NCBI GenBank assembly: GCA_020248785.1
Contig: JADCGX010000040.1
Coordinates: forward strand, 31,944-95,943
DNA length: 64,000 bases
Origin: Burkholderiales bacterium
GTDB taxonomy: Bacteria > Pseudomonadota > Gammaproteobacteria > Burkholderiales > Burkholderiaceae_F
Direction of reading: 5' to 3'
The notes under the pieces were generated by a model. That model worked only from the letters and a program-made list of their open reading frames with translations. It did no database searches and was not told the DNA's origin. Shown piece by piece: positions 49,167 through 58,276 of the stretch (its first letter is position 1; every line of letters begins with the position of its first letter). Both the position numbers and the translations under genes were made by a program.

Positions 49167-49601
49167 GTGTCAGCGCAGCACGAAGCCCGCCTCGTGAGCA
49201 GCGCCGCTGCCTTGACCGAGCGCCAGTTGCAGGCGTGGCGCTGGGCGATCGGCAGCTGGCTCGCGCTCGTGGCCTTGCTGATCGCCTGGGAGTGGTTCAT
49301 CGCGCCCGTGCGACCCGGCGGCTCATGGCTGGTGCTCAAGGCGGTGCCGCTGCTGCTGCCGCTGCCCTGGATGCTCCGCGGCAACAAGGACGCCATTCAA
49401 TGGGCGCTGCTGATCGTGCTCGTCTACCTCGTCGAGGCGACGGTACGCATCTTCGAGCCCGCGCCCTATGGCCTGCTGGCCCTGATCGAACTCGTGCTGG
49501 TGTGCGTGTTCTTCGTTGCCGCCGTGCTGTACCTGCGCCCGTTCAAGCAGGCGGCCAAGGCGGCTGCGCAGCGGGCCAAGGCAGAGCGCCGGCACCCATG
49601 A
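49167..49601 (+). CDS. DUF2069 membrane protein
   Basis: A 144-residue protein with about four hydrophobic segments (IGSWLALVALLIAWEWFIAP; VLKAVPLLLPLPWMLRG; WALLIVLVYLVEATVRIF; LIELVLVCVFFVAAVLYLRP) that fits the DUF2069 family. Homologues are often found next to wrbA, as here. Function unknown. The start is GTG 49167, giving MSAQHEARLVSS; no ATG gives a better N-terminus. Its C-terminal KAAAQRAKAERRHP ends in a TGA that is part of repeat copy B (CCATGA). Confidence 0.85.
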   Translation: MSAQHEARLVSSAAALTERQLQAWRWAIGSWLALVALLIAWEWFIAPVRPGGSWLVLKAVPLLLPLPWMLRGNKDAIQWALLIVLVYLVEATVRIFEPAPYGLLALIELVLVCVFFVAAVLYLRPFKQAAKAAAQRAKAERRHP

Positions 49602-49657
49602 GCCCGCCGGGCCGCCCCAAGGCCGAATCCCAGAGCGCGCAGCGCGAGGGTAGTCCA
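49598..49657 (+). repeat. Dispersed intercistronic repeat, copy B (DUF2069 to FAD dehydrogenase)
   Basis: Sixty bases beginning ATGAGCCCGCCGGGCCGCC, nearly identical to copy A and related to copy C on the other strand. The initial ATGA contains the TGA of the DUF2069 gene. It includes the palindrome GCCCG-C-CGGGC and ends GCGAGGGTAGTCCA, so that its GAGGG lies seven bases ahead of the GTG start of the FAD dehydrogenase. The repeat thus fills the entire gap between the two genes. Confidence 0.78.
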
Positions 49658-51067
49658 GTGAACCCCCTGCTCGACCAGTTGCGCGAGATCGTCGGCCCAG
49701 CCAACGTGTTCACGGAGGACGTCGATACCGCGCCCTTCCTGACCGACTGGCGCAAGCGCTATCGGGGGCGGGCGCAGGCCGTCGTGCGGCCGGCCAGCAC
49801 TGCGGACGTGGCGCGCGTGGTGCAGGCCTGCGCCGCCGCCGGCGTGCCGATGGTGCCGCAAGGCGGCAACACCGGACTCGTCGGTGGCGCGACACCCGAC
49901 ATGGACGGCCGCGCGGTGCTCATCAGCTTGCAACGCATGACGCGGGTGCGCGCCATCGACACCGACAACGACACCATCACGGTCGAGGCGGGCTGCGTGC
50001 TGCAGGGGGTGCAGCAGGCAGCGCGCGCCGCCGGCCGGCTGTTTCCGCTGAGCCTGGCGGCCGAAGGTAGCGCGACCATCGGCGGCAATCTGTCGACTAA
50101 CGCGGGCGGCACCCAGGTGTTGCGCTATGGCAATGCGCGCGATCTCACGCTCGGGCTCGAAGTCGTGCTGCCCGACGGCCGGGTGTGGGACGGATTGCGC
50201 GGCCTGCGCAAGGACAACACCGGCTACGACCTCAAGCAGCTCTTCGTTGGCGCCGAAGGCACGCTGGGACTGATCACAGCAGCGACGCTCAAGCTGTACC
50301 CGCTGCCCCGCGCACAACGCACCGCGCTTGCGGCCGTGGCTTCGCTGACCGCTGCCGCGCAGCTGCTCAACCGCATTCGCGCCGCCGCCGGCGCCGCGCT
50401 CACCGCCTTCGAGGTGATGTCCGCTGTGTGCCTGCGTAGCGTGGCGCGCGAGCTGCCCGGCGTCAGGCTGCCGCTGGCGCCGGAGTCGTCCGCCTGGTTT
50501 GCGCTGCTGGAGCTGTCGGACGTCGAGGGCGAGGAGCACGCCACGGCCATGCTCGAACGCACGCTCGGCGCCGCCCTTGAGGACGGTGAGGCAACCGACG
50601 CCGTTGTCGCGCAATCGGTGGCCGAGGCGCAGGCACTGTGGCGCGTGCGCGAGTCGATCCCCGAGGCGCAGGCCAAGCTCGGCGGCAACGTCAAGCACGA
50701 CATCGCCGTGCCCGTGTCGCGCGTCGCCGAGTTCGTGGCGGGCACCGATGCCGCGCTCAAGGCGCAGTTCCCGTGGATCCAGCCCGTGGTCTTCGGCCAT
50801 CTTGGCGACGGCAACCTGCACTACAACATGGGTGCCGTGGACGGCACGCCGCTGGTGCGCGTATTCGAGCAAGAAGCGGCGATCAACGCCGTGGTCCATC
50901 CGGCGGTGGCCGCGTACGGCGGTTCCATCAGCGCCGAGCACGGCCTGGGCCAGCTCAAGCGCGAGGAAAATCGGCGCTATAAGCCGACCGTCGAGCTCGA
51001 TCTCATGCGGGCCATCAAGACCGCGCTCGATCCGCGCGGTCTGATGAACCCGGGCAAGCTGCTCTGA
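49658..51067 (+). CDS. FAD-linked oxidase (D-lactate / D-2-hydroxyacid dehydrogenase type)
   Basis: A 469-residue flavoprotein with an FAD_binding_4 domain (VVRPASTADVARVVQACAAAGVPMVPQGGNTGLVGGATP; GSATIGGNLSTNAGGTQVLRYGNARDLTLGLEVVLPDGRV) and a C-terminal FAD-oxidase domain (VVFGHLGDGNLHYN; GSISAEHGLGQLKREENRRYKP). This layout fits D-lactate, D-2-hydroxyglutarate or glycolate dehydrogenase subunits; the exact substrate is not determined. GTG 49658 is chosen because a GAGGG ribosome-binding site lies seven bases before it and VNPLLDQLREIVG matches the family start. The longer start at 49598 is only the dispersed repeat. Confidence 0.9.
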   Translation: MNPLLDQLREIVGPANVFTEDVDTAPFLTDWRKRYRGRAQAVVRPASTADVARVVQACAAAGVPMVPQGGNTGLVGGATPDMDGRAVLISLQRMTRVRAIDTDNDTITVEAGCVLQGVQQAARAAGRLFPLSLAAEGSATIGGNLSTNAGGTQVLRYGNARDLTLGLEVVLPDGRVWDGLRGLRKDNTGYDLKQLFVGAEGTLGLITAATLKLYPLPRAQRTALAAVASLTAAAQLLNRIRAAAGAALTAFEVMSAVCLRSVARELPGVRLPLAPESSAWFALLELSDVEGEEHATAMLERTLGAALEDGEATDAVVAQSVAEAQALWRVRESIPEAQAKLGGNVKHDIAVPVSRVAEFVAGTDAALKAQFPWIQPVVFGHLGDGNLHYNMGAVDGTPLVRVFEQEAAINAVVHPAVAAYGGSISAEHGLGQLKREENRRYKPTVELDLMRAIKTALDPRGLMNPGKLL

Positions 51068-51155
51068 CGAACGGCAGGCGCGGGCGCGCACGCCGCTGCC
51101 TTACTTGACTACACTGCCGGCATCGTTCGGCTCGGCACTGGCCTGCGGAGCGTCC

Positions 51156-51794
51156 ATGCGCACTTCATCAGTCTCAATTGCTGTCCCCGCCGTATCCGTC
51201 CCGGCCGCGAGTCTCGTGGCGCTCGGCCTGCTACTCGCCACGCCCGTTAGCGCGCAGATCTTCCGTTGCGAATTTCTCGACGGCCGCGTCACCTACACCA
51301 ACGAGCCCTGCCCAAGCACGGCGCGGCGCGGCCGCGCGGTGGACGACTCTCCGCCAGTGCAGGCGCGGCGCGACCGGCCCGGCGAGAAGACCGCAAGCAA
51401 GGCGAACGAGACGGTCGCGAAGACCGAGGCCGACCCCAAGGCCGAGTCTGCCAAGGCAGACGTGGCCAAGCCTGAAGCAGCACGGCCAGAGCCAATCAAG
51501 CCCGATACCAAGGCCGAAGCAGCCAAGGACGACGCCAAGCCTGCGCGTGCCACCGCGTCTGGTGCAACGCCCAGCCAGCTTCGCGCCGCAAATAACCTTT
51601 CGCCCGCGCAACAAATGGAGCAACTCGACCTCGAGCGGGCCCGTCAACGCCGCGCCTGCGATGATCTCGATCGCCAGCTTGCCTTCGCTCGTCGTGACCT
51701 CGATGCGGCCACGGGCGGCCAGCGCGCCTCGGCGGAACTGCAGCTGCGTCGCTTGCAGGAAGACTATCGCCTACAGTGCCCCATGCAGCGCTGA
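51156..51794 (+). CDS. Exported DUF4124 protein with Lys/Ala/Glu-rich linker
   Basis: A 212-residue exported protein: signal peptide (ASLVALGLLLATPVSA), then the DUF4124 core QIFRCEFLDGRVTYTNEPC with paired Cys, a long low-complexity linker rich in Ala, Lys, Glu and Pro (about residues 70-150), and a helical C-terminal part with Cys (RRACDDLDRQLAF...YRLQCPM). ATG 51156 gives the signal peptide; an upstream in-frame ATG at 51105 adds 17 non-signal residues. Its TGA overlaps the ATG of the next DUF4124 gene, so the pair arose as tandem paralogues. Function unknown. Confidence 0.83.
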   Translation: MRTSSVSIAVPAVSVPAASLVALGLLLATPVSAQIFRCEFLDGRVTYTNEPCPSTARRGRAVDDSPPVQARRDRPGEKTASKANETVAKTEADPKAESAKADVAKPEAARPEPIKPDTKAEAAKDDAKPARATASGATPSQLRAANNLSPAQQMEQLDLERARQRRACDDLDRQLAFARRDLDAATGGQRASAELQLRRLQEDYRLQCPMQR

Positions 51795-52252
51795 TGCGTC
51801 CGGATCCGGCTCGCGCCTGGCTCGCGGCCCTGCCGCTTGCCGCACTGCTCACCGGCCACGCGCATGCGCAACTGCTGCGTTGTGAATCGCCCATGGGCGC
51901 CGTGACCTACGCCAACGGCAGCTGCCCGCCCGGCACCACGCTCAAAAGCCAAATCCCACCCGCGCCACCCTTGTCCGAGGCTGACCGCAAGCGCGCCGAA
52001 AGCCAAGCCAAGGCCGAGGCCAACCGCGCGCGCCAGCTCGAACAGGCCGAACGCGCCGAGGCGCAGCAGCGCGAAAAGGCACGCGCCGCCGAGGCGAAAA
52101 AGGCGCAGGAGCGTGAGCGCAGTTGCCGCAAGCTGGCGCTGCAGCTGCAACAGGCCGAGGACACCCTGTCCAAGGCCGCCTTGAACAAGCGCGACGCAGC
52201 CGAGAAGGCGCGCAACGGCGCACGCGCGCGCTACGAGTTGGATTGCCGCTAG
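51794..52252 (+). CDS. Exported DUF4124 protein, second of tandem pair
   Basis: A 152-residue exported protein: signal peptide (LAALPLAALLTGHAHA), DUF4124 core QLLRCESPMGAVTYANGSCPPG, then a highly charged helix (residues 65-125, Ala/Glu/Arg/Lys/Gln) likely to form a coiled coil, and a final Cys. It overlaps the preceding paralogue (TGATG). Both share Cys spacing and the pattern of a helix ending with a Cys. Likely cell-envelope protein; no known partner. The following 266 bases (52253-52518) contain no gene I can support. Confidence 0.82.
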   Translation: MRPDPARAWLAALPLAALLTGHAHAQLLRCESPMGAVTYANGSCPPGTTLKSQIPPAPPLSEADRKRAESQAKAEANRARQLEQAERAEAQQREKARAAEAKKAQERERSCRKLALQLQQAEDTLSKAALNKRDAAEKARNGARARYELDCR

Positions 52253-52518
52253 TTCGGCCCTGCGCACCAGCGCTCACCATCGGCGCGGCGCGCGCGACGC
52301 GCGCCTGTTTGCACGGCATGCTTGCGCGATCGGTCGAAGATCGCTGTCCGCGCGACATCGATTTCGCGGCACCGAGAAAGCAACCCGACGTGCCGCGCGC
52401 GGCGCGCCGCCGCAGCAGTTGAAGATCTCGCCGCGTGCCGTCAACCGGACCGTGCCGCCGCCTGCCCTTGCGACCCCTGGCACCGCCGAACTGACCGAGA
52501 GCCGCGCGAGCGAGCCGC

Positions 52519-53295
52519 TCATACGCTGATCCAGCGGCAGCCCTGGGACTGATCGGCGACGATCACATGCTCGTCGGCGCAGCCGAGCACGCTCGCCAAC
52601 GCGGCGCGCGCGAGTGCGGGACGATTGTTCTGGCGGCTCAGGTGCGCCGCCACCACTCGGTTCAAGCGTGATCGGTCGATCGAGTCCAGAAGCTGCGCGG
52701 CCTGCGCATTGGACAGGTGACCCCGGTCGCCGGCAATGCGGGCCTTGAGGAACGGCGGATAGGCGCCGTTGCGCAGAAGCTCGGGATCATGGTTGCACTC
52801 GATCAGCATCGCATTCAGGCCATCAAAGGCACGCGCCACCGCAGTCGTCGGCACGCCGATGTCCGTCAACACGCCCAGGCGCCGGTCGCCGTCAGTGACG
52901 ACGAGTTGAAGCGGCTCTGCCGCATCGTGCGGTACGGCCAGCGGCAGGACTTGCATGGCGCCGACGGTGATCGCCGCGCCATCGCGCACCCGACGCCAGT
53001 CGACTTCAGCGCCAATCAGACCCGCGGCGTTGCGCGTGCCCGCGGAACACAGCAGGGCAAGGGACCGGCGCTTGAGCAGCGCGCTCACACCGCCCACATG
53101 GTCCGAGTGTTCGTGGGTGACGAAGATGGCATCGAGGTCGTCGACAGTGAGCCCGAGGCGACCCAGGCGCTCATCGAGCTGGCGCGGGCCGAAGCCGTTG
53201 TCCACCAGCATGCGGGTCGCGAACAACCCCTCGCTGGCCTCGATCAGCAGCGCATTGCCTTCACTTCCCGAGCCGAGGCTGCAGAAGCGAAGCAT
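52519..53295 (-). CDS. MBL-fold metallo-hydrolase (YycJ-like)
   Basis: A 258-residue metallo-beta-lactamase-fold hydrolase. The metal motif HEHSDHVGG (H-x-H-x-D-H) is at about residues 60-68; a second Asp lies in VLTDIGVP and a His in HLSNAQAAQLL. The start LRFCSLGSGSEGNALLIEA is characteristic of the YycJ/WalJ group, proposed 5'-exonucleases in mismatch repair. It lies downstream of dapA-bamC, a conserved location in betaproteobacteria. The substrate is inferred from family only. Confidence 0.9.
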   Translation of the reverse strand: MLRFCSLGSGSEGNALLIEASEGLFATRMLVDNGFGPRQLDERLGRLGLTVDDLDAIFVTHEHSDHVGGVSALLKRRSLALLCSAGTRNAAGLIGAEVDWRRVRDGAAITVGAMQVLPLAVPHDAAEPLQLVVTDGDRRLGVLTDIGVPTTAVARAFDGLNAMLIECNHDPELLRNGAYPPFLKARIAGDRGHLSNAQAAQLLDSIDRSRLNRVVAAHLSRQNNRPALARAALASVLGCADEHVIVADQSQGCRWISV

Positions 53296-53366
53296 TCAGT
53301 CGTCGATCGTTGAGCGGCCGGCGTTCTGGAGCGCGCTCGACGCGCGTCGCTCCACCCTGCACCGCC

Positions 53367-54632
53367 CTACCGCAGCTGCTGGCTGAGCAGCGTCAGGATG
53401 CGATCGCCCGTGGGCGAGCTCTCGGGCTTGCCAAACTGATCGAGCACCGTGACGGCACTGCCGCTGCCGCTGCTGCTGACCACGACGCGGTACTGCGGCG
53501 CCACGATTTTCGGGTCCGAGCCGAAGAGCTTGGAGAACATGCCCTGCTGACCGCGTTGCCTGGCCTCGACCTCCGGGTCGAGATAGCGCACGAAGAACAC
53601 GCCATTGGCGCGGTCGCGGTCCTCGACGGTGAACGCGCCACGATCGAGCCCCAGGCCCACGCGCCGCCAGGCGCGGTCGAACGGCTCATCGATCTCCACG
53701 CGCTGCGCTCGGCCACCCTCGCCGCGCACAAGGCGCACGGTCTGCGTCTGCCCCGCGGCCGAAGCGGCAGCAGCACCCGTCGCAGCCGGCGCTGCCACGG
53801 CGCCTGCGGCTGCGGGCGCTGCCCCCGCCGACGCGCTGCCGACAGGGCGGCCGGCGCCCGTCGGCGCGTTGGCGGCAACGGCGGTGGTCTTCCCAGGAGC
53901 GGGCGCAAAGCGCACCAGCAAGCGCTGCAGCATCTCGGCTTCCAGCTCGGGGTTGCTGGCGCGCGGCTGCCAGGTCGTCGAATCCTTCGCTGACGTGGTG
54001 TAGACCTCCTCCATGCCGCGATGGCTGATGAAGATCTCGGTGGTGTTCTTGGGCGTGCGCTCCAGTCGGGTGCGGAAGCGGTCCCGTTCTCCGGTCGACC
54101 ACAAGCTGTCGAACACCCGGCCAATCGTGCGGCGAACGATGTCTTGAGGAATCTTGGCTCGGTTCTCGCTCCAGACCGTCTCGAAAATGCCAAGCGTTGG
54201 ATCGTCGCGCTCGAGCGCCAGGCCGACGCTGGGCCAGAAGTCGCGCACCACCGGATACACCTGCTCGGGCGGCAGGTCGACTGCAAGCCAGCGCTGCTGA
54301 CCTTCGCGCTCAATGCGCGCGATCTGCGAGGTGGCCACGACGGCCGTGGCGCCGGCCACGACGGCCGCGCCACTGGGCGCGCCGGAGGCTGCGCGTTGCG
54401 TCGCCACCTGGCTCGCAGAGGTGGCGGCGCCGGGCACCGCAAAGCGATCGCTCGGCGGCAATGCAGTCAGTTCCGGAGGCACGTCCAGAGCAGGCCGCGT
54501 GGGCTGGGCACTGCGATAGTCGATCTTGTCCGAGATCGGATTCGTCACCGTGCAACCCGCAAGCAGCACGGCGGCGGCCAGAAACAGGGCTGCGGGAGCC
54601 ACGCGGCGCGGCAATTGTTGGACGAGCATCAT
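53367..54632 (-). CDS. bamC: Outer-membrane assembly lipoprotein BamC
   Basis: BamC (421 residues) is a lipoprotein subunit of the BAM complex that folds outer-membrane beta-barrel proteins. The signal peptide has lipobox LLAGC (Cys about residue 27), followed by the unstructured region with KIDYRSAQPTRPALDVPPELT, the motif known to contact BamD. Two helix-grip domains follow (QRWLAVDLPPEQVYPVVRDFW... and RVEIDEPFDRAWRRVGLGLDRGAFTVEDRDR), separated by an unusually long Ala/Gly/Pro linker (about residues 275-320). It lies five bases after dapA, the usual context of bamC. Confidence 0.93.
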   Translation of the reverse strand: MMLVQQLPRRVAPAALFLAAAVLLAGCTVTNPISDKIDYRSAQPTRPALDVPPELTALPPSDRFAVPGAATSASQVATQRAASGAPSGAAVVAGATAVVATSQIARIEREGQQRWLAVDLPPEQVYPVVRDFWPSVGLALERDDPTLGIFETVWSENRAKIPQDIVRRTIGRVFDSLWSTGERDRFRTRLERTPKNTTEIFISHRGMEEVYTTSAKDSTTWQPRASNPELEAEMLQRLLVRFAPAPGKTTAVAANAPTGAGRPVGSASAGAAPAAAGAVAAPAATGAAAASAAGQTQTVRLVRGEGGRAQRVEIDEPFDRAWRRVGLGLDRGAFTVEDRDRANGVFFVRYLDPEVEARQRGQQGMFSKLFGSDPKIVAPQYRVVVSSSGSGSAVTVLDQFGKPESSPTGDRILTLLSQQLR

Positions 54633-54637
54633 CTCTC

Positions 54638-55513
54638 CTAGACCAGTCCGACGTCGCTGAGCGCGGACTCGACCACCGGTCGCGCGGCCGCCGACAACGG
54701 CACGAGCGGCAGTCGCAGGCCCGGAGTGATACGGCCCATACGCGCGAGCGCCCATTTGACCGGGATCGGGTTTGGCTCGACGAACAACTTTTGCGCCAGC
54801 ACGAGCTGCTGATCGTTGAGGCGACGCGCCGCCGGCAAATCGCCATCGAGCGCCGCGCGACACATCCGGCTGAAGAGCTTGGGTGCCACGTTGGCCACCA
54901 CGGAGATCACGCCATGCCCGCCGAGCAGCAGGAGCGACAAAGCGCTGTCGTCGTTGCCACTGTAGACCGCGAAGTCCTTGGGCAGACGCTTGATGAGGTC
55001 GGCCGCGCGCGCCATGTCGCCGGTGGCGTCCTTCAGACCGACAATGCCCGGCACCTGCGCGAGCCGCACCGTCGTGTCATTGGCCAGATCGGCCACCGTA
55101 CGACCCGGCACGTTGTACAGGATGACCGGCAGCCCGCAGGTCTCGGCGACCTTGCGGAAGTGCTGGTACAGCCCGTCCTGGGTTGGCTTGTTGTAGTACG
55201 GCACCACCTGCAAGGTGGCGGCCGCGCCGCACGACTTGGCAAAGTGGGTGAGCTCAATGGCCTCGGCCGTCGAGTTGCCGCCGGTACCGGCGATCACCGG
55301 GACTCGGCCCTGGACCGTCTCGACCGCGACCTTGATGAGCTCACAATGCTCCTCGTGGTTCACGGTCGGGGACTCGCCGGTGGTGCCGACCGCCACGATG
55401 CCGTTGGTGCCCTCGGCGATGTGCCATTCGATCAGCCGCTTGTACGCGTCCAGATCGAGTGAACCGTCCTCGTGCATCGGCGTGACAATGGCGACCAGAC
55501 TGCCGGTGATCAT
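54638..55513 (-). CDS. dapA: 4-hydroxy-tetrahydrodipicolinate synthase
   Basis: DapA (291 residues) condenses pyruvate and aspartate semialdehyde in lysine and peptidoglycan precursor synthesis. The pyruvate-binding [16 protein letters not shown] is at about residues 42-57, the catalytic Tyr in ILYNVPGRT, and the Schiff-base Lys in [14 protein letters not shown] 55513 gives the usual [13 protein letters not shown] start; a long upstream frame is a shadow. It precedes bamC, as in many proteobacteria. Confidence 0.97.
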   Translation of the reverse strand: MITGSLVAIVTPMHEDGSLDLDAYKRLIEWHIAEGTNGIVAVGTTGESPTVNHEEHCELIKVAVETVQGRVPVIAGTGGNSTAEAIELTHFAKSCGAAATLQVVPYYNKPTQDGLYQHFRKVAETCGLPVILYNVPGRTVADLANDTTVRLAQVPGIVGLKDATGDMARAADLIKRLPKDFAVYSGNDDSALSLLLLGGHGVISVVANVAPKLFSRMCRAALDGDLPAARRLNDQQLVLAQKLFVEPNPIPVKWALARMGRITPGLRLPLVPLSAAARPVVESALSDVGLV

Positions 55514-55646
55514 TGCGGATCCTTGTGCTGAGCCGTTGTCCGACGGCGACGGGTGCGAAGCGCTCTCCGGTACCGCGAGAGCAAAACGCCGCAGAGAAGC
55601 CCAAAATTCTACATGCCGGTCCGCGCGGGCACCGCCCTGCGCCAGC

Positions 55647-56198
55647 TCATGGCGGCAGGCAAAGGCCAGCGAGCGACGCGGGCGCGATGCGACGCGCGCA
55701 GATGCGCTGAACGCGGGCAGGCTTGGGAACGTTGACCACCCCGTCCTCGAAGCCGAGAACGTGTAACGTTGCACAGACCTGCAACAGTTCACCAGGCGCC
55801 AGCAGGAAGTCCGGGTTGGACGGTTTGCCGAAGGCTTCATTGCCCTGCGCGAACGTCTCGTAGATCAACAAGCCCCCCGGCGCCAGGGCAGCGAGCAGCC
55901 CCGGCCAGAGCGGCCGATGCAGATAGTTGGTGACGACGATCGCATCGAACTGCCGGCCGGCATACGGCCACGGCGCGCCCTCGATGTCGGCGGCGACAAA
56001 GTGGATGCGGGCGCTGCCAACGAACCGCGCGGCCAGCGTGGCGTCGCGGTCGACCGCGTCAACCACGCAGCCCCGCTGCGTAAACCAGCGGGCGTGGCGC
56101 CCTGCGCCGCAGGCCACATCGAGCACCTGCGCCCCCGGCGCCACGAGCGCGCCCCAGCGCCGCACCCAGGGCGAAATCGCGTCGCTGGCGTGCATCAT
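55647..56198 (-). CDS. Class I SAM-dependent methyltransferase (TehB-like)
   Basis: A 183-residue Rossmann-fold methyltransferase with motif [16 protein letters not shown], motif [16 protein letters not shown], and motif IV-like [18 protein letters not shown] followed by [16 protein letters not shown]. The shape fits the small TehB/thiopurine-type methyltransferases. Substrate unknown. It sits between trpS and dapA, a common position for this gene in betaproteobacteria. Confidence 0.88.
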   Translation of the reverse strand: MMHASDAISPWVRRWGALVAPGAQVLDVACGAGRHARWFTQRGCVVDAVDRDATLAARFVGSARIHFVAADIEGAPWPYAGRQFDAIVVTNYLHRPLWPGLLAALAPGGLLIYETFAQGNEAFGKPSNPDFLLAPGELLQVCATLHVLGFEDGVVNVPKPARVQRICARRIAPASLAGLCLPP

Positions 56199-56233
56199 TG
56201 CCTCACGCAGCCTGCGCGGTCACCAGACACCAA

Positions 56234-57436
56234 TCATCGATACCCCAGGCCCATGGCCTCGCGCACGTCGCGCATGGTCTCCTCGGCGACTTGGCGCGCA
56301 CGGGCACAGCCGTCGTCGACGATCTCGCGCAGCAGTTGCGGCCGGTCGAGATAGGGCTGTGCGCGCTCGCGCCACGGCACCTGCTCGGCGAGCATGGCGT
56401 CGATCACGGGCTGCTTGCACTCGAGGCAACCGATGCCAGCGCTGCGGCATCCCTGCTGCACCCAGACCTTGGTGTCCTCGTTCGAGTAGACCTTGTGCAA
56501 TTGCCAGACGGGGCAGCGCTCGGGCTCGCCGGGATCGGTGCGCTTCACGCGCGCCGGATCGGTGGTCATCTTGCGTACCTTGTCGGTGAGCGCCTTCGGC
56601 TCCTCGCGCATCAGCACCGCGTTGCCATAGCTCTTGGACATCTTGTTGCCGTCCAGGCCGGGCAGCTTGGGGGTCTCGGTCAGGCGCGCCGCCGGCTCGA
56701 CCAAAATGGCGCGGCTGGTGCCTTCGAGGTAGCCCGCCAGACGCTCGCGATCCTCGCGCGGGATGCTGGCGCTGGCAAGCAGCGCGCGCCCGGCCTCGAT
56801 CGCGGCCGCATCGCCCTCCTGCTGCCAGCGGGTGCGCAATTCGGCGAACCGCTTTGCTGCCTTGCCACCGAGTTTCTTGGTGGCCGCCAGTGCCTTGTCC
56901 TCGAAGCCCGGCTCACGGCCGTACAGGTGGTTGAAGCGGCGCGCGATCTCGCGCGTCATCTCGATGTGCGGCACCTGGTCTTCGCCGACCGGCACGTACC
57001 GGGCCCGATAGATGAGGATGTCGGCGGCCTGCATCAGCGGATAGCCGAGGAAGCCATAGGTCGACAGGTCCTTGTCCTTGAGCTTCTCGATCTGGTCCTT
57101 GTAGGTCGGCACGCGCTCGAGCCAGCCGAGCGGCGCGCTCATCGCGAGCAACAAGAAGAGCTCGGCGTGCTCCGGCACGCGAGACTGGATGAACACCGTG
57201 GACCTGTTCGGATCGAGCCCGGCGCCAAACCAGTCAACCAGCATGTCCCACACGCTGGCACCCATGACGGACGGATCCTCGTAGTGGGTGGTCAGCGCGT
57301 GCCAGTCGGCCACGAAGTAGAAGCAGCGGAACTCGTCCTGAAGTCGCACCCAGTTCTTCAGCGCGCCGTGGTAGTGACCAATATGCAGCGACCCGGTGGG
57401 CCGCATGCCCGAGAGAATGCGTTCCTGCTGACTCAT
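56234..57436 (-). CDS. trpS: Tryptophanyl-tRNA synthetase
   Basis: TrpS (400 residues) charges tRNA-Trp. Class I motifs: HIGHYHGALKNW (HIGH) at about residues 19-30 and KMSKS in DGNKMSKSYGN. The block TYGFLGYPLMQAADILIYRARYVPVGEDQVPHIEMTREIARRFN is diagnostic. The central insert with KLGGKAAKRFAELRTRWQQEGD is of the longer type seen in many betaproteobacteria. ATG 57436 gives SQQERILSGMRPTGSLHIGH. Confidence 0.97.
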   Translation of the reverse strand: MSQQERILSGMRPTGSLHIGHYHGALKNWVRLQDEFRCFYFVADWHALTTHYEDPSVMGASVWDMLVDWFGAGLDPNRSTVFIQSRVPEHAELFLLLAMSAPLGWLERVPTYKDQIEKLKDKDLSTYGFLGYPLMQAADILIYRARYVPVGEDQVPHIEMTREIARRFNHLYGREPGFEDKALAATKKLGGKAAKRFAELRTRWQQEGDAAAIEAGRALLASASIPREDRERLAGYLEGTSRAILVEPAARLTETPKLPGLDGNKMSKSYGNAVLMREEPKALTDKVRKMTTDPARVKRTDPGEPERCPVWQLHKVYSNEDTKVWVQQGCRSAGIGCLECKQPVIDAMLAEQVPWRERAQPYLDRPQLLREIVDDGCARARQVAEETMRDVREAMGLGYR

Positions 57437-57553
57437 TGGTTGGTCTTTGTGCGAAGGCAAGCCGAACAACGTTGAAAAAGTGCGAGGGCACCCTGCCGCC
57501 GCGCGAGTGGATTATCTGTTCTTCTAACCGCAGCTGCGTTGGACCAGCGGCCG

Positions 57554-58201
57554 CTAGGTGAACAGTCCGACGACCGCGGCGCCAAAGTCGAGGAAGGGCC
57601 GGATGAAGAACCCGAGCGTGCCCGTGACCAGCAACACGACCAGGATGATCAGGCCATAAGGCTCAAGCTGCGCAAAACGATAGGCCAGCTTGTTGGGCAG
57701 GATACCGGTGACGATGCGCCCGCCATCGAGCGGCGGCACCGGCAGCAGGTTCAGCGCCATGAGAACCAGATTCACCTGCACGCCGGCCACGGCCATGGCC
57801 TGGAAGAACTCCTCGCGCAGCCCGAGGCTGTCCTGCACCGTGAGACTGATCGCCCACAAAATAGCCATGAACAGATTCGAACCCGGGCCGGCCGCGGCGA
57901 CCCAGATCATGTCGCGCTTGGGGCGGCGCAGATTGGCAAAGTTCACCGGCACCGGCTTGGCCCAGCCGAACAGCAGGCCGGGCGCGCCCATGAGCTTGGC
58001 AGCGGCGAGGATAAGGAGCGGGACGGCGATGGTGCCGACCAGGTCCACGTGCTTGATTGGATTCAGCGTGATGCGACCGGCCAGCCACGCGGTCTTGTCG
58101 CCGAACATCCGTGCGACGTAGCCGTGGGCGGCTTCGTGCAAGGTGATGGCAAAGAGCACCGGAAGTGCATAGACCGTGATGGTCTGGATGAGTGAGTCCA
58201 T
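57554..58201 (-). CDS. Site-2 protease family membrane metalloprotease (M50)
   Basis: A 215-residue integral-membrane zinc protease of the short M50 (YwhC/Rip3-like) group. The zinc motif HEAAH is at residues 22-26 inside a membrane segment; the third ligand lies in LNLLPVPPLDGGRI near residue 155. Several helices complete the fold. Such short members lack PDZ domains; their substrates are generally unknown. Position between YciO-type and trpS genes is typical in betaproteobacteria. Confidence 0.92.
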   Translation of the reverse strand: MDSLIQTITVYALPVLFAITLHEAAHGYVARMFGDKTAWLAGRITLNPIKHVDLVGTIAVPLLILAAAKLMGAPGLLFGWAKPVPVNFANLRRPKRDMIWVAAAGPGSNLFMAILWAISLTVQDSLGLREEFFQAMAVAGVQVNLVLMALNLLPVPPLDGGRIVTGILPNKLAYRFAQLEPYGLIILVVLLVTGTLGFFIRPFLDFGAAVVGLFT

Positions 58202-58276
58202 TGCCGGCAGTCTAACGGCGCAGCACGCGCGGGCTCGCCTGGGCCTGCGGTCGATGCCTTGCCGTGGCTGCGGCGC

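Noticed and set aside
52253..52518. Small ORFs between the DUF4124 pair and the MBL gene
   Set aside because: Arg/Ala-rich frames on both strands without start signals, family features or operon fit.
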